Below, piece by piece: positions 47,553 through 59,567 of a stretch of 64,000 nt of DNA. Below the pieces are notes generated by a model. It was not told the DNA's origin. It saw only the letters and a program-made list of their open reading frames with translations, and did no database searches. A program made the position numbers and the translations under genes. This DNA comes from Linnemannia schmuckeri (taxonomy: Eukaryota; Mortierellomycota; Mortierellomycetes; Mortierellales; Mortierellaceae), in assembly GCA_029449235.1 (NCBI GenBank), contig JANATG010000002.1, forward strand, positions 3,038,001 through 3,102,000, read 5' to 3'. The first letter of the stretch is position 1. Every line of letters starts with the position of its first letter.

Positions 47553-50082
47553 ATGTCATACTCCTCATCCACCACATCCTCCACTTGTAAGTCGTCCCTT
47601 CCTCCTTCACATCACCCGTTTCTCATCGTCGTCTCTCCTTTCCCTCTCCTTCGGCAATTACAACACATTCCTTCTTTGACCCCAACTCTACTCGCCAACC
47701 TCTCACGTTTTTCTCCTAGGTACACGGTGGTACTATGAGAGAAGTGCCAAGACCCCGATTGAGGAAACCTACTTTGCCGTTTGGAGGTACTTTGCTGATG
47801 TAGAAAGGTGGTTTCTCATTTGAATGTATTTGCCTGCGCGAGTCCGAAATTCTGTCATACTCATTTGACTTTTTCAAACAATTGCACTGGACATCAGCGC
47901 TGCCCCGCCTATGACCCTCATCTCGGGCACTAAGTACACTAGGGTAAGGAGTAGAGGACAAAGGAGAACCAGGAAAAGAAAGATAATAACAACAATTAAC
48001 GCCCCTCTCGCTTCGACGCGACCGTCCTTTTTGATAGTGGAACATCCCTGTGCCAAAAAATGGTCGCGCATACCGCGACATTGTGTTGGGCGTCAAAGTC
48101 AACAATCTGCAGTTTGCCAATATAGAGGCGATTGTAGTCTCCGTTGATCAAACCGTCAACGAGAAAGTGCTCTTCACCTGCGAAGTAAGCGTGAACATTG
48201 TTATTACATCACAGTATCTACAAAAACAGAAGTATAGTCGGTTACTTACATATTTTGTTGGTATAGGTTATAACTCCAATGGAGCTGGAACAAATGTGCT
48301 CAATGACCAATCACAACACTACGCATTATTCAGACTATTACGACGACCATGGAATCATGAAGTGGAAGCTGAAGGAGCGATTACTGGAGTCTGAGGGCGA
48401 GTGCTATGTGGCTATTGAAGTCAAGACCTGGGACGGAGCGCCCCGAGAGTATGGATTTATTGAAATCTACTGGGTTGAGACACACATCGATTCACGCACA
48501 TTCTACCAACATAGTAAATGACCCAGCAGGCTTTTTTTCGGTATTCTGTGTTGTACTTTCCTTAAGTATATCAGTGTCTAAATAATTTCTCATTCCGTTT
48601 TGGCGAATAGACCCTTTATACAGCGAGCACCGACCATACTTGCATTCACTGGCAGTCGATAACACAGGACGTCCAGAAATTGACAATCTTGGTTTGGGAA
48701 CAAAACTGGTCGAATCATACGTCTACTCCAAGCAAGGAGCACATGTATTGGTCAGTGTGCGAACCAAACCAGGACTAATTATTCAGCTCTGGCAGATCAG
48801 ATATCTTCCGGCCTCCGACCCACGATGTGTCCATCAATTCGACACTTTGACTCTGGAACAACAGGACAACGAAAAGGCATTTCGTCCCAGAGTAGTGGCG
48901 TGGATGTACCTTGCTGATGTGCCAGATTCCAAGTCGATCGACCTTGTTTTGTCGCATGAGGGAACACAGCTTGCGATTGTAGATGAAAATGTTCCCGTTC
49001 AGGATAAAGGCGGAGAAAGTCAGCAAGTAAGAGAGGAAGAAGAGGAGACAGCTGAAGGAGAAGGAGGAGAAAGGGGAGGAGGGATAGCAGCCGAAGAAGA
49101 AAATGGTGGAGAAGGAGAGGCAACAGTCGAAGAAGAAGGAGAGGGAGGAGAGAAAGAAAAAGAGAAAGTTGAAGGGGGCAAGAAGGCCAGCGAGAGCTGG
49201 ACTGCATTCTACAAGTTCAGCCCCGACATCATCGGAACAGGCGAGACGCCGGCAGGAGCGACATCAGGGTCAGGATTGGCGCGGATGAATGTCGAAGAGA
49301 CATGTCCTGGGCTCGCCAACTTTTTTGGTCGCTCAGAATTTCATATTGTCGCGACGTCAAATCAGGATATCAGGGACGAGATCCTGGTTGCGTGTGATGG
49401 TGTGACGATTGAGGTGTACAGTGTCTTTGGCGAGTGGAGTCATGTCCGGACAATCGTCATCGACCCCACAAGGACCAGTCCCAGCTTCCGACGAAACGTA
49501 TTTGCGGCACTGTTCAAGCAATTGCGCGGGAAATACATGTTGCTGGTCGATGCCGACGGGACCCAGGTGACGACATGGAACATCGAGACAGGCGAGGCAG
49601 TGGCATCGAGCACCCGATTTGGCATCTCCGAATTCTGGGCTCTACGACATCTTGCAAACGTGACGCGGGATGGTCGACTGGTCGCAGTTCCAGGACACCG
49701 ACGGCTCGAGATCTATGAGACGGTTACGTGGGATATGGTAGGATGGTACCAGTTCCCGGATGTTGGATACGGCGAGTTTGTGAGCGAGGGACTATTTATC
49801 CGAGGTGACTCTCATATCATGGTGACGGTCGATTCGGAGGAGCGGCCGTTCTATCGCAACAACCGCGGGTTTATTATTGACCTGGGCAATATGACTGTGG
49901 TAGAGTATTATGCCTCTGCGGGACATGGAAGGTTTGAGCTGTTGCCCAAGATGGATCCGACGGAGGAGCAGTTGTTCTTGGCTGTGGACACATCTAGTGC
50001 CTGTGTGTTTTTAATGGAGGGGCGACTTCTTATGGCCCCGCCCCCTCCTCCTCAGACTGACGAAGATTCATATGGTCCATAG
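47553..50082 (+). CDS. Propeller-only member of the channel family, paralog C (no channel)
   Basis: Six exons: 47553-47586, 47720-47786, 47898-47943, 48038-48184, 48267-48513 and 48611-50082 (670 residues). Phases match the first six exons of paralogs A, B and D, and exon 3 is again 46 nt. It shares 'TRWYYERS' at exon 2, 'WNIPVPKNGRAYRDIVLGVK', 'YGFIEIYWVETHID', 'PLYSEHRPYLHS', 'DEILVACDGVTIEVYSVFGE' and 'DGRLVAVPGHRRLEIYE'. It stops within a Pro-rich 'MAPPPPPQTDEDSYGP', just where the others have their Cys-x3-Cys motif and helical linker. No trace of channel exons follows before the next gene, 635 bp away. A Glu/Gly/Lys-rich insert (about 320-375) interrupts the propeller. It may be a soluble partner of the channels or a degenerating copy. 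Confidence 0.82.
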
Positions 50083-50501
50083 GTATGTTAATAAAATAAC
50101 TCTGTTTGATATGTAAACAGCCGGGTATGTATGAAGCAAAGGATGGCGCAGACATTATGAATAAAAAAAAACAAAGAAAACGTGGGCTTGGTGAAGATGC
50201 AGAGGCCTTTAACAGATGTGGCGAAAAACTCTCATCAAGGGTCCAGAATCTTCCAGTGGTATAGGAAGGCCTGTTACCCGGAGCAAATAACAGGGACAAC
50301 AAACAAAGTTTTCTTTCAATAATGAAATTGCTCATGGGCCATATACCTCTCCGCTTATGGGCACACTCGCATCTTACATCTGACCATCTGCTTTTGGATA
50401 AAAATGAACTGATCACTTTCGCCTTTTGAACTCTGCGTGCCATCCCCCTCCCTTCTCACTTTGTCTTCGCCCTCTTTTCTCATATTAAACTCCTGTAAGA
50501 G

Positions 50502-50534
<33 letters not shown>

Positions 50535-50717
50535 CCTGCTATCGTCCCTCCTGCATTTCTCTCACCCATAACTCTCTTCACTCCTATCATTGGCACCATT
50601 GGCAACTTTTTCCCTCTCTCTTCAGTTAAGCTATCATCCATCTCCTTCTAATCATCCCTAAAATCTAAACCTCTTCTTTCTACTACATTAATACCTTAAT
50701 TTTCAGTACATTCCTCC
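50083..50717. other. Intergenic between paralogs C and D
   Basis: Contains the C 3' region, a 31-base T run (50504-50534) and CT-rich promoter-like DNA up to ATG 50718. Six-frame reading shows no remnant of membrane exons, so the channel half of C was lost completely or never present. Confidence 0.6.
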
Positions 50718-53700
50718 ATGAACGACGCACCCCTCGATACTCCATCAGGCCCTCCCCTTCATCCTCCTTCTATGGCAGAAGACACTAATGACACGACACC
50801 ACATGTCTTTGTTGTTATTCCTCTTGACGTTCAGATGGACGAGTCGTCCGAGTCTGTAGAAGAGGAGAAGAACTCGGACGAGACAGTCACTAACTTGAAT
50901 GTCGCACCATCAGCACCCAGTGAAGACGAAGACGAGGACTCTGATAACGAAACATCGGCGCTGTCTATACACCACCAAACTCAGGGCAGTGGTGATACTG
51001 TTGTTGCTGCTGTGGACCCTGAATTATCTGATAACAGCCATGAGAGTGTATTTTCGCCTGGCGAAGACGAGAACAAGGATTCGATTTCGACGAGTACTTC
51101 CAATTTCAGTATGTTTGTTGGTTTGTTTTGTTTGGAATTTTGAGCAAAAACGCAATGCACGCACACGCAATTTTTTTTTTTAACCTGGTGATTACGCTCT
51201 TTTCCTCCTTTCTTTTCTTGTCTTGTTCATCATGCTGTTGTAAATAGTACGGCAGTGGTTCTTCAAAGACTTGAAAACTAAATCTCCTTTGCCTGCTCGA
51301 CAACTTGAACTTGTATCTGAGTAAGTTGGGGGCGGACGAAGATGACCTTTTTGTGTACTGTGTGTCGTGTATTGTGAGATGACATGAGAGAAAAAAAATT
51401 GCTCTTACGCTTTCCTTCCTTGGCAGGAAATTGATATTTTTTTGCTATCTGTGCTTTTCCACTCTCTTTTTATTTTACCAGGAATCAGGAAGAATATGTC
51501 AACATCGAAATCGCCTCCGACACAGAAACCCAAAGCATCGAGGTAAACAAGAGGACGACAACAAGAAGAAAACGAGCCCATAAAGATGTTTTTGCTTACC
51601 CAATCTTGCTCAAAAACACTGATTGTTTCTTTCTTTTTTTTTTTTTCTCGCTACTTTTGCAGTGGAAATTACCAGTAGGCGACATTCCATCAGGTTCTTT
51701 TGAGTTGATCCTCGGGATCTCATCAAGGGACTTGGACCTGAAAGCAGTGGATTCCATCACCTTTGGCTATGTCTATGACGACACCACCCAAAAGTCCACT
51801 CGTCCTAGCGAGGTAAACATAGAGCAAGTGGAATGCACCTCTGCTCACATATTTTGGTGTTTTCTGCATTTTTCAAATACATGCTCGTTCTTCACACACA
51901 ATTGATTTGAAAGGGATGCGTGCTCTCATTTTTGTTTAAATTTTGCAGGTGATCCCAAGTTCGACTCTCAAGACTCTGTTTGCAACCTCAGTTCCGAGAG
52001 ATGACATTTCGACTGCAGTTCAGGATGAGGAGAGTGATGAACCAGCAGCAGCTCAGAGCGATGGCAACTCGGTCGTAGCTCAGGAAGAGGAGGGAGGCAA
52101 ATCAACAATGACTCAAAAAGATGAAAATTCGGTCAGAGCTCAGCAGGAGGACGAGGAGAAGGAGGAGAGTAAATCGACAAACCCACAGGATGAAGGTAGT
52201 CCGACTACGGCACCAGGAAATGATGATAACTTGTCTGTAGCTCGGAAGGACCGTGATGATTTAGCTACAGCTCAAAAGGACGGTGACGAATTGGCCGCAG
52301 CTCAGACAGACGAAGGCGAGTCGACTACGGCTGAGGAGGGTAATGTCGAATCAGATGTGACTGCCGGAAAAAGCAACAAAGATAACACCGATCCAGACAG
52401 CCCTCCGACCATTCTGCGCTGGAAGTTGCACGAAAAAGTCTCTGTCAAGTCTGCCACAGGAGGTACAATCAAAATCATTATGACTATTGAGACCTGGAAA
52501 GGGATTTCGCTGAACCCCGGAGCCATTGGGCTACATTTTCTGGAGCTCTTTCAGGACTCGTTCAAGTCGTATCAGAGCGGTATGCGCGTATCTTTATTTG
52601 AGTTAGACATAGAAACACGTATGAACTGTAATATTATAACATGATGTTAACATATACCGAGCACTTTTTTAGATTCAAGTTACAGAAGGCATAATCCGTT
52701 CGCATGGTACATCGATGTGAACGCCGTTGCCGACTCTCCTCCTAATGATATCGTCAAGGAAATCGTTTCCTACTGCTTCTCCGGCAACGGTGCTTATGTG
52801 GCCATGTTGACTCACTCCACTGCAGGTCAGCATTTGGATCTCTACCATATCGATCAAGATATTCCCAGTTCGTCTCTTGTAGAATCGTGGAAGCTATCAT
52901 CCTCAAAGACGATTGTGTTCGACATCTCTGTCTCCTGGGACGGATCTCAGGTCGTCGTCCTGAACCTCACTCGTCGAGGTCTCTCCGCCGTCTACAGCCG
53001 CCAGAAGCCTAAAAAACGGGCCCGAGCATCTTCCTCAATGGCGTCAGGGTATCCTGGAGCGCAGTACTCTGTTGGAAACTCGCACGCCAAAATCAGCAAA
53101 CAGTACTGCAGAGGCACGTTCCATGTTTCAGCACCAATCAGTCCAGATCAGGAACCTTCCAATAGTGAACGCTTTATCACGTTTGACGGGATTACTATGT
53201 CCATATATTCTGTCCACGGGAAATGGAAACTCCTCGATACAAGGACCATTGGACAACCCGAGGATTCGATCGACGCCGACTCCAAATGGAAGGACCGCCT
53301 GCAAAGTGGCCGCTTGGTGTTGGAATGCGGAGATGGGATGTATATCTCATCACAGAGTCTTACAGGAACGAATGGACTCATCGCCGCCATGGATTTATCG
53401 ACTACTCAACCTGAACGCCCCTACATCACCACCAGTCTATCAAAATGCGGTGGCTTTTTCGTGATGGCAAGTAAGGAGCATATTGACTTATACCTCACCG
53501 ACACCTGGACTCGTCTTGGGTCCTGGACACTCCCTAACGATATCGGCCTGCGTCAGGAGATCTCGAACGTCTTTTTCACGAACGAAGGTCAACGTATTGT
53601 GATCAGCACTACTTCAGATCTCAGTAGCGATATTCATTCTCAAGGATACGTTGTCGACATCAGTACTATGGACATGGTGGGCCGCATCCATTCCAGAGGT

Positions 53701-56700
53701 CTTCGCCACCATTCACACGCCGTCATCAACTTGACAGACAGCCCAGCATCAGTACTGTTATACCGGAGCCAGACGACATTGGGCGCTATTCGATACACCG
53801 ATCGTTTGATCAGGTCCTCTTCTGGCATGGCAACAAAGTGCAATGACCAATGCTCTTCAATGGATACCTTCCAACCGCCGACTTCTCCCGTGTTTCAGGC
53901 CGAGGTGATAGTTGGGACAGTCGAACCTCGAGACAGGCGTAAAGTGATGCCCATGATTTCCGTTGCCGCTCAAGAGGCCGATTCGGTTCACAAGAGCGCG
54001 ATCGAGTTTCCGCGCTCAGAGGGAACCAGACTTCTAGGAATTCAACGGAGCCATTTTAATGACCACTCCATTCTAGTCATCACTTTAAATACCCTGGTGC
54101 TTGTTTGGAGGATCCCCAAGGTACATGACGGCGAATACGAGCTGATTTTGGCGGAAGGCAACATGCTTCGCACAAAGTGGAGCGTCTGTCGACACCATCA
54201 ACTCCATAAGCGCGATAGATCTGGCGTTATGTCGACAAGGAATTTACTGGATCCTCTCATTCACGACTCCAATGCCTTCCTGGACGGAATCGTTCGCCTT
54301 GCTGAGATCTTCAAGGACGCGGATGAGATGTCGAAACATGCCATGGTTCGATATGTTGAACGCCACATCAACCAGCGCCTTAGGTCAGAGAACGACTCTG
54401 CCGCTATTCTCATCCGCCTTTGTAACTCATGGACTCCTGAGTCTCACGAACGTCTTCTTGTTTTCATTGGAGCACTATGCGGATCACCTTCATTCCGTTG
54501 GGTGCCTGCTCTGAATACGGGCTTAAATGCCAATCCCATTTTGATCCTCCTCAATCGACTCCAGAATTATCTCTACATCATCGACATTGTCGAGGTCATG
54601 ATCAACTATTGCGTTCGTCAAGCCAAGGCCGATAGCGATTTGCAATTCTTGGGGCCAGTCTTCCATTCTTTGCGGATCGCTCTCGAGTTTCATAAGGTCG
54701 ATGCAGGTTTGATGTCCAGAGCTCTGCGAACCTTTGCATACTTTCCTGCGCGCGAGTATAATTTCGCCATCGACCATCACGCCATTGCCAGCACGCCCTT
54801 TGAGTCCAACGCAGACAGGATGCTTCACGAATGGAAGGATCCCGTTCTGCAATTGACAAGTAAGCCGGCCGGTGTCCTCATTAACGAGAGGCTCACTCCT
54901 TACCTTTTCGTGGCGTCATATGACATGCTCTGGACTGTCGAGGAGATTCCTGTTCCAAAGCGAAGAGACTTGGCTATCCTCCAAAAGATCATTCTTATTT
55001 TAACGTCTACAAGCAGGAAACGTTATGTCTGCCACCCCTTTGAGCTGGAGGACTTGGATAACCCCGCGCTCGTTGCTCTTGTCCGTTACAAATGGTAAGT
55101 AACCTCAGCCACTCTACATATTATTTATCCATGCAATCGCCATCGATTTGCATTTTATTGTGTTTTCAATTCTGAAGTGTTCATTGTCAATATTATTATC
55201 ATACATTTTAGGATGAAGTTTGGACTAATGTATTGGCTCCTCAAGACTGTCTTCTATGGATACATCGGCGGGTTTTTTTTGTTTACCGTCATCTGGGATA
55301 TCTACTTCGACTACACCAGCTCATACATGAGAGTTGTCCGGGACACAAACATGGCCCTATCGTGGATATTCGCATTGGGATCCTTTCGCGAACTCGTCGT
55401 GTTGATTATTCTCAAGATGAAACTTCGCGGGTAAAGTATCACCATCTCCCTGTCGCTGTCTGCCTCGGTTTGTCTTTTTCCCACTTCTTTTCTGCTTCTT
55501 ATTTGATTGCGAGTTCATATGGGTGCTGATGCAGCATGAGCATACCTTGTGCTGACACAAACCGTCGCTTGTCTCAATTTTCCAGCAAAGTCTACAGAGC
55601 TGTAGAAATCCTTTCATCCCTCATCCCCACTATTGGTTACCTGACAGGGTCCCATTTTGTGTACGACATGACCAACTCAGACGTTTACCGGTTCATTCTG
55701 TGTCTGAGTGTTCTGATCCTCATGTTACAATTCGTAAGTTGTCAAAAAATTGACACAATGCGCCGTTTCTTGCATGATTTCCTTTTTTAGGAGGCTAAAG
55801 CATTGCAAGGCGTTATTTTTTAAATAAGGACCGCTGTTTTCTAACTCCTCACTCCTCTCTGTCATATCCCTCTCATTCAGCTGTTCGAGTTCCGTGTTAT
55901 GCGAAAGGTCGGCAGCTTCTTATCGGTGTTGGGGCGGACATTTCGGTCCATCTGGGTCTTGCTTGGGATCTTTGCATATCTGATTATCGCGTATGCGATC
56001 TCGTTCCTATACATGAAGTATGGGCTCTGTATTGACGATAGCTGTTCGAATCGGCCAGACGCCAAACCGGATAATCCGTTTATTGCCACAACTTTGACCT
56101 ACTTTATGACTGTAAGTGGTTTTAAACCTCATTGTACTCGAATACGCAGCTTTCTTGCTCTCTTCCTTTTTTTTACGTTTTCAGGTCGATTGAGCTAACC
56201 ATTCATTGTTGCATCGCTCCGTTGAAACGTGTTAGGGAGGTTTGTATGAGATGGCGGAGACCGACATCAAAAACAGGAACTGGATGGCTCATATTTTGTT
56301 GGCCACGTTTCTTTTCAGCGTTACCATCATGCTCAATATTCTTATTGGTAAGGATACACGAACCGAACTCGCACATAGGAAGATGTTATTTTTTAGTTAC
56401 CTTGGGTAGCCGTCTAACAGTCAAACCCAAACGATATTCTTTTATTTTTAACGGGGAAACAGGTATGGTTAACCATGCGTTCGACAGTGATGGGAAATAC
56501 GCAACATTGGAGTGGATGGAGAACAGGATGTATTTGGTTACCAGAGCCGAGAACACGTTACGAGGGCTTCCCTTCAGTAAGTCTTCATTCACTCCCTTTT
56601 TTTTTTGTATCCGACTGTTGCACCAGTGCTCTGTATTCTGTCCTTTTTTCCCCTTGCCATCCACTAATTTTTGTGTCTATTTTTTATAGTCTCTCAGGAA

Positions 56701-57180
56701 AATAGTCTTCGATTCCCTAAAAGTATCTATTACACGGCGACTCCGCAGCAGGTGCGCGACTACAGGGCTGAATCCCAGCGTCTGACCAAAGAAGCGACGT
56801 CTGCGGCACTCCCACTCGAATCCGACTCGCATAATGATGACTCCATAACAAAACTGGAGTCGCTCAAGCCCAAGCCCGAGTATGCTTTCACTACTTCCGA
56901 CAAACATGCAGCACAACAAGAGAAGCAAGAGCACCAACAGGAGCAAGAGATGGGGCAGGACCAGGATCAACAAGATCGACTACAGCAAGCGTGGGTGGAT
57001 CATTTGGAGGAAATGACGGTCAAATTCAGGGAGGAGTTGAGAGCGCAACTGGAGGCGCAAAAGAGACTGGCGGATGAGGAGTTGGAGGCTCAGAAGAGGC
57101 AGGCAGATGAGCGGATTGAGCAGGTGCAAGCGCAGTTGAGTGAAATCTTGTGCGTGTTGAGAGCGGGAGTTGGACAATGA
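50718..57180 (+). CDS. WD40-like propeller fused to a TRP-like ion channel, paralog D
   Basis: Twelve exons: 50718-51108, 51248-51320, 51482-51542, 51663-51812, 51949-52579, 52673-55094, 55212-55430, 55586-55733, 55881-56111, 56236-56347, 56463-56576 and 56690-57180 (1,680 residues); phases identical to A and B. Exon 5 carries a long acidic insert with imperfect repeats of about 12 residues (AQKDGDELAAAQTDEGEST-like). The propeller has 'ISVSWDGSQVVVLN' and the linker 'MINYCVRQAKADSDLQF'. Six hydrophobic helices follow, with pore segment 'TYFMTGGLYEM' and helix 6 'TIMLNILIGMVNHAF', then 'WMENRMYLVTRAENTL'. The tail is Gln/Glu-rich coiled coil (EELRAQLEAQKRLADEELEA). The N-terminus may instead start at ATG 50772 (MAEDTNDTT), closer to the other members. 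Probable cation channel with a cytosolic sensor; stimulus unknown. Confidence 0.85.
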
Positions 57181-58154
57181 TGGGATATCCAGAAGGTAGA
57201 CGCGCTATAGGAATGACTTAAATGAACCCAATGTGAGGTATTCACGGAATGCAAAGTAACATTTTCTTTCGAGGCAAAACGAGGATGCTTTTGAGAGTGA
57301 ACGCGACAGATGTGGAAGGTGATAGCATCTTGCCTCAAAGCCCCAAGTGCTCCGATTTTCTGTGCAGGGAAAAAGGCGTATGAAGAGACAGAAGATAGGA
57401 GTGTAAAAGCACTCTCTTTCATCCATGCCACATCACAGCGAGAAACCAGTTGAATGGAAAGCGGTGTTTTGCAAAAAAAAAAAAGCAAGGTACAGCGAGA
57501 TCGAAAAGACGGTTGAAAAGAAGTAATGGCACTTAAATTTTGATCAGTGATTAAATAAAAAGAGTAGGTGTGCCATCGCTTTTTAGCGATTGGCCCCAGA
57601 TAACTTTTCTCATCCTACGTTCCCAGCCATGTTTTTTGCTACCATGAGCCAATTGGGCCAAGACACTCAATGGTCCTCCGTTGGACCAAAGGCTTGCTTG
57701 TTTGTGTCACACAAAATAAATTGGGTCAAAAGAAATTTTATTTTCATTCTTGTCGCTTGCATTAACTCCTCATGATCCTCCTTCCCTAGCGCTGCCTCTC
57801 CACTTTGCCGTCGATCGCCCTCGCCTTTGTTTTCTCAGAATCCAGGTCAGCGCCTCTTTTCCTTTTTTTTCTCTCCCTTCTCGCCTCTCCTTCAAATTCA
57901 TTACTCCTACACATTTCTCAGAACACCTGCGTAGTACACTCAGCACAGCAACCTTTCAGCACCTCCTCACCCGACTTTTCTATCTTCGGTACATGCACCT
58001 CCTCTCGCCCCGCACAATAACAACTTCTCTCTCAGCACTACAGCTTCTTTCTTTTACCCACACCAACTTCTTCACCTTCATCGATCCCAACTTTCCCCTT
58101 CTTGAAGTACTCACCTCTCATTACTCAGCACACTCCTATTTCCCTCTCCCTGTC
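57181..58154. other. Intergenic; paralog D 3' region and a CT-rich promoter-like tract
   Basis: No gene seen from 57181 to 57780. From 57780 to 58150 the plus strand is CT-rich like the tracts before the other family genes. It apparently is the retained promoter of the broken copy that follows. Confidence 0.5.
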
Positions 58155-58624
58155 ATGACCGTTCGATTCCTTGGTACTGACACTGACCCTCCTTCCACTT
58201 TAGGAGAGTCTCATGACACTGAATTCATTGTCGACATCCCTCTCACCATACTCAGGAGTAACTTTTTTCGGACCTGAAGTGACTGGGGGAAACAGAATCG
58301 ATTGTCTCTCATCTAGGGATACCATCTACCTCGTGCTTTCAGAAGGAGTCCTCAAGTGAGCGGCTCCTTTGTTCTCAAAACGGTGACAGTATCGTCGAAG
58401 ACCCAGTTAGTGAAAGCGAACATTCGTTTGACGAACGCGACGATTCGAAGACTCCATCAGATTTTAGTATGTGACAATGAGTGCATGCAGTTGAAAGGCA
58501 GAGCGAACGAGACTTGGCTATGACCTTTTGGTAACATCTGTATTTACTCATCCCATGTCTTTACTCTGTACCTCTATTTCGAATAGTGCGCCGATGGTTC
58601 TTCAAGAACATGGATACTGTATAG
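58155..58624 (+). pseudogene. 5' fragment of a further propeller-channel family copy
   Basis: ATG 58155 opens a first-exon-like frame with 'EFIVDIPLTIL', comparable to 'VFVVIPLDVQ' in paralog D. It stops at 58275-58277. After a frame change the reading 'VEDPVSESEHSFDERDDSK' runs to 'TPSDF' and a donor at 58467 (GTATGT), as in D exon 1 (STSNF, GTATGT). After an acceptor at 58586 the next piece reads 'MRRWFFKNMDT', matching D exon 2 (IRQWFFKDLKT), then stops at 58622-58624 and similarity ends. Only the promoter, exon 1 and part of exon 2 survive. The break lies just before the repeat-dense patch starting at 58811. Confidence 0.7.
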
Positions 58625-58810
58625 GTGGGAAAAGAGAGGCACGGTGGCTCTTGTGTTCTTTGCCCTTTTTCAGAGACACATTTGCCAACGTTGGCTGACC
58701 TTCGTTTTCAGTGTATGTGCGTCAAGCAAAGCTAGTGTTTATTAAAGGAGCAAGCAATAGCTGAGAGCACAACGACCGCTCAATCCCACCGTCCTTCGAA
58801 CCTAGCATGT

Positions 58811-59139
58811 TGCTTCTCAGGGAGAGGGTCGAAGGCCAGAGTTGTAGGATCGCTATTAAGTCCTCAATTTGTACGAGGGAAAAGGAGTTATAGGTTGAAG
58901 GGAGGTTAATAGTAGGGAGTAGTGTAATAGTGTCCTAAAGAATCACACAAAACGATATACTGCAGCGCGCCAGCGAAACTCTTGTCAGTACTGCTCTCGT
59001 CCAAGAAGTGATGTGTAAAAGGACAAAGAGCAGACAGGAGGGCTTGGCGCATTACTAATACTATGTCTACAAAGAAAATGGCTGCTAATCTAAAGCGTCG
59101 CCACCGCTGCTTAGCCACCATCTTATTTTGCAACAATGA
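58811..59139 (-). repeat. Foldback repeat array, unit 1
   Basis: A 329-bp unit bounded by TGTTGC and GCAACA. Units 59140-59528 (same orientation) and 59568-59852 (opposite orientation) repeat its sequence with high identity. The minus strand has an open frame (RWRRFRLAAIFFVDIVLV...) that recurs in the other copies because DNA is shared; it matches no protein I know. Probably a non-autonomous transposable element. Confidence 0.8.
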
Positions 59140-59528
59140 TGTTACTCAGGGAGAGGGTCGAAGGCCAGAGTTATAGGACCGCTGTTAAGCCCTCAATTGG
59201 TACGGGGTAGTGATAGTAATGTCCTAATGGAACCACACGAAACAATATACTGTAACGCGCCAACGAAACTCTTGTCAGTATTGCTCTTGTCCAAGAAGTG
59301 ATGTGTAAAAGGACCTTCTATTCATAATATCAAAGAGGGGGTTTGTACCTGTAACGCGCCAACGAAACTCTTGTCAGTATTGCTCTTGTCCAAGAAGTGA
59401 TGTGTAAAAGGACAAAGAGCAGACAAGAGGGCTGGGCGCACTACTAATACTATGTCTACAAAGAATATGACTGCTAATCTAAGGCATCGCCACCGCTGCC
59501 TAGCCGCCACCTTATTTTGCAACAATGA
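59140..59528 (-). repeat. Foldback repeat array, unit 2 with internal duplication
   Basis: Same orientation as unit 1 and starting directly at its end. A 64-bp segment (59251-59314) is repeated at 59350-59413, separated by 35 bp of unrelated sequence, which explains the extra length. It ends with the same TTTTGCAACAATGA as unit 1. Confidence 0.8.
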
Positions 59529-59567
59529 CAAACAGTTAATAGCCCTTAAAAGATAAGTGTGAGAAAA

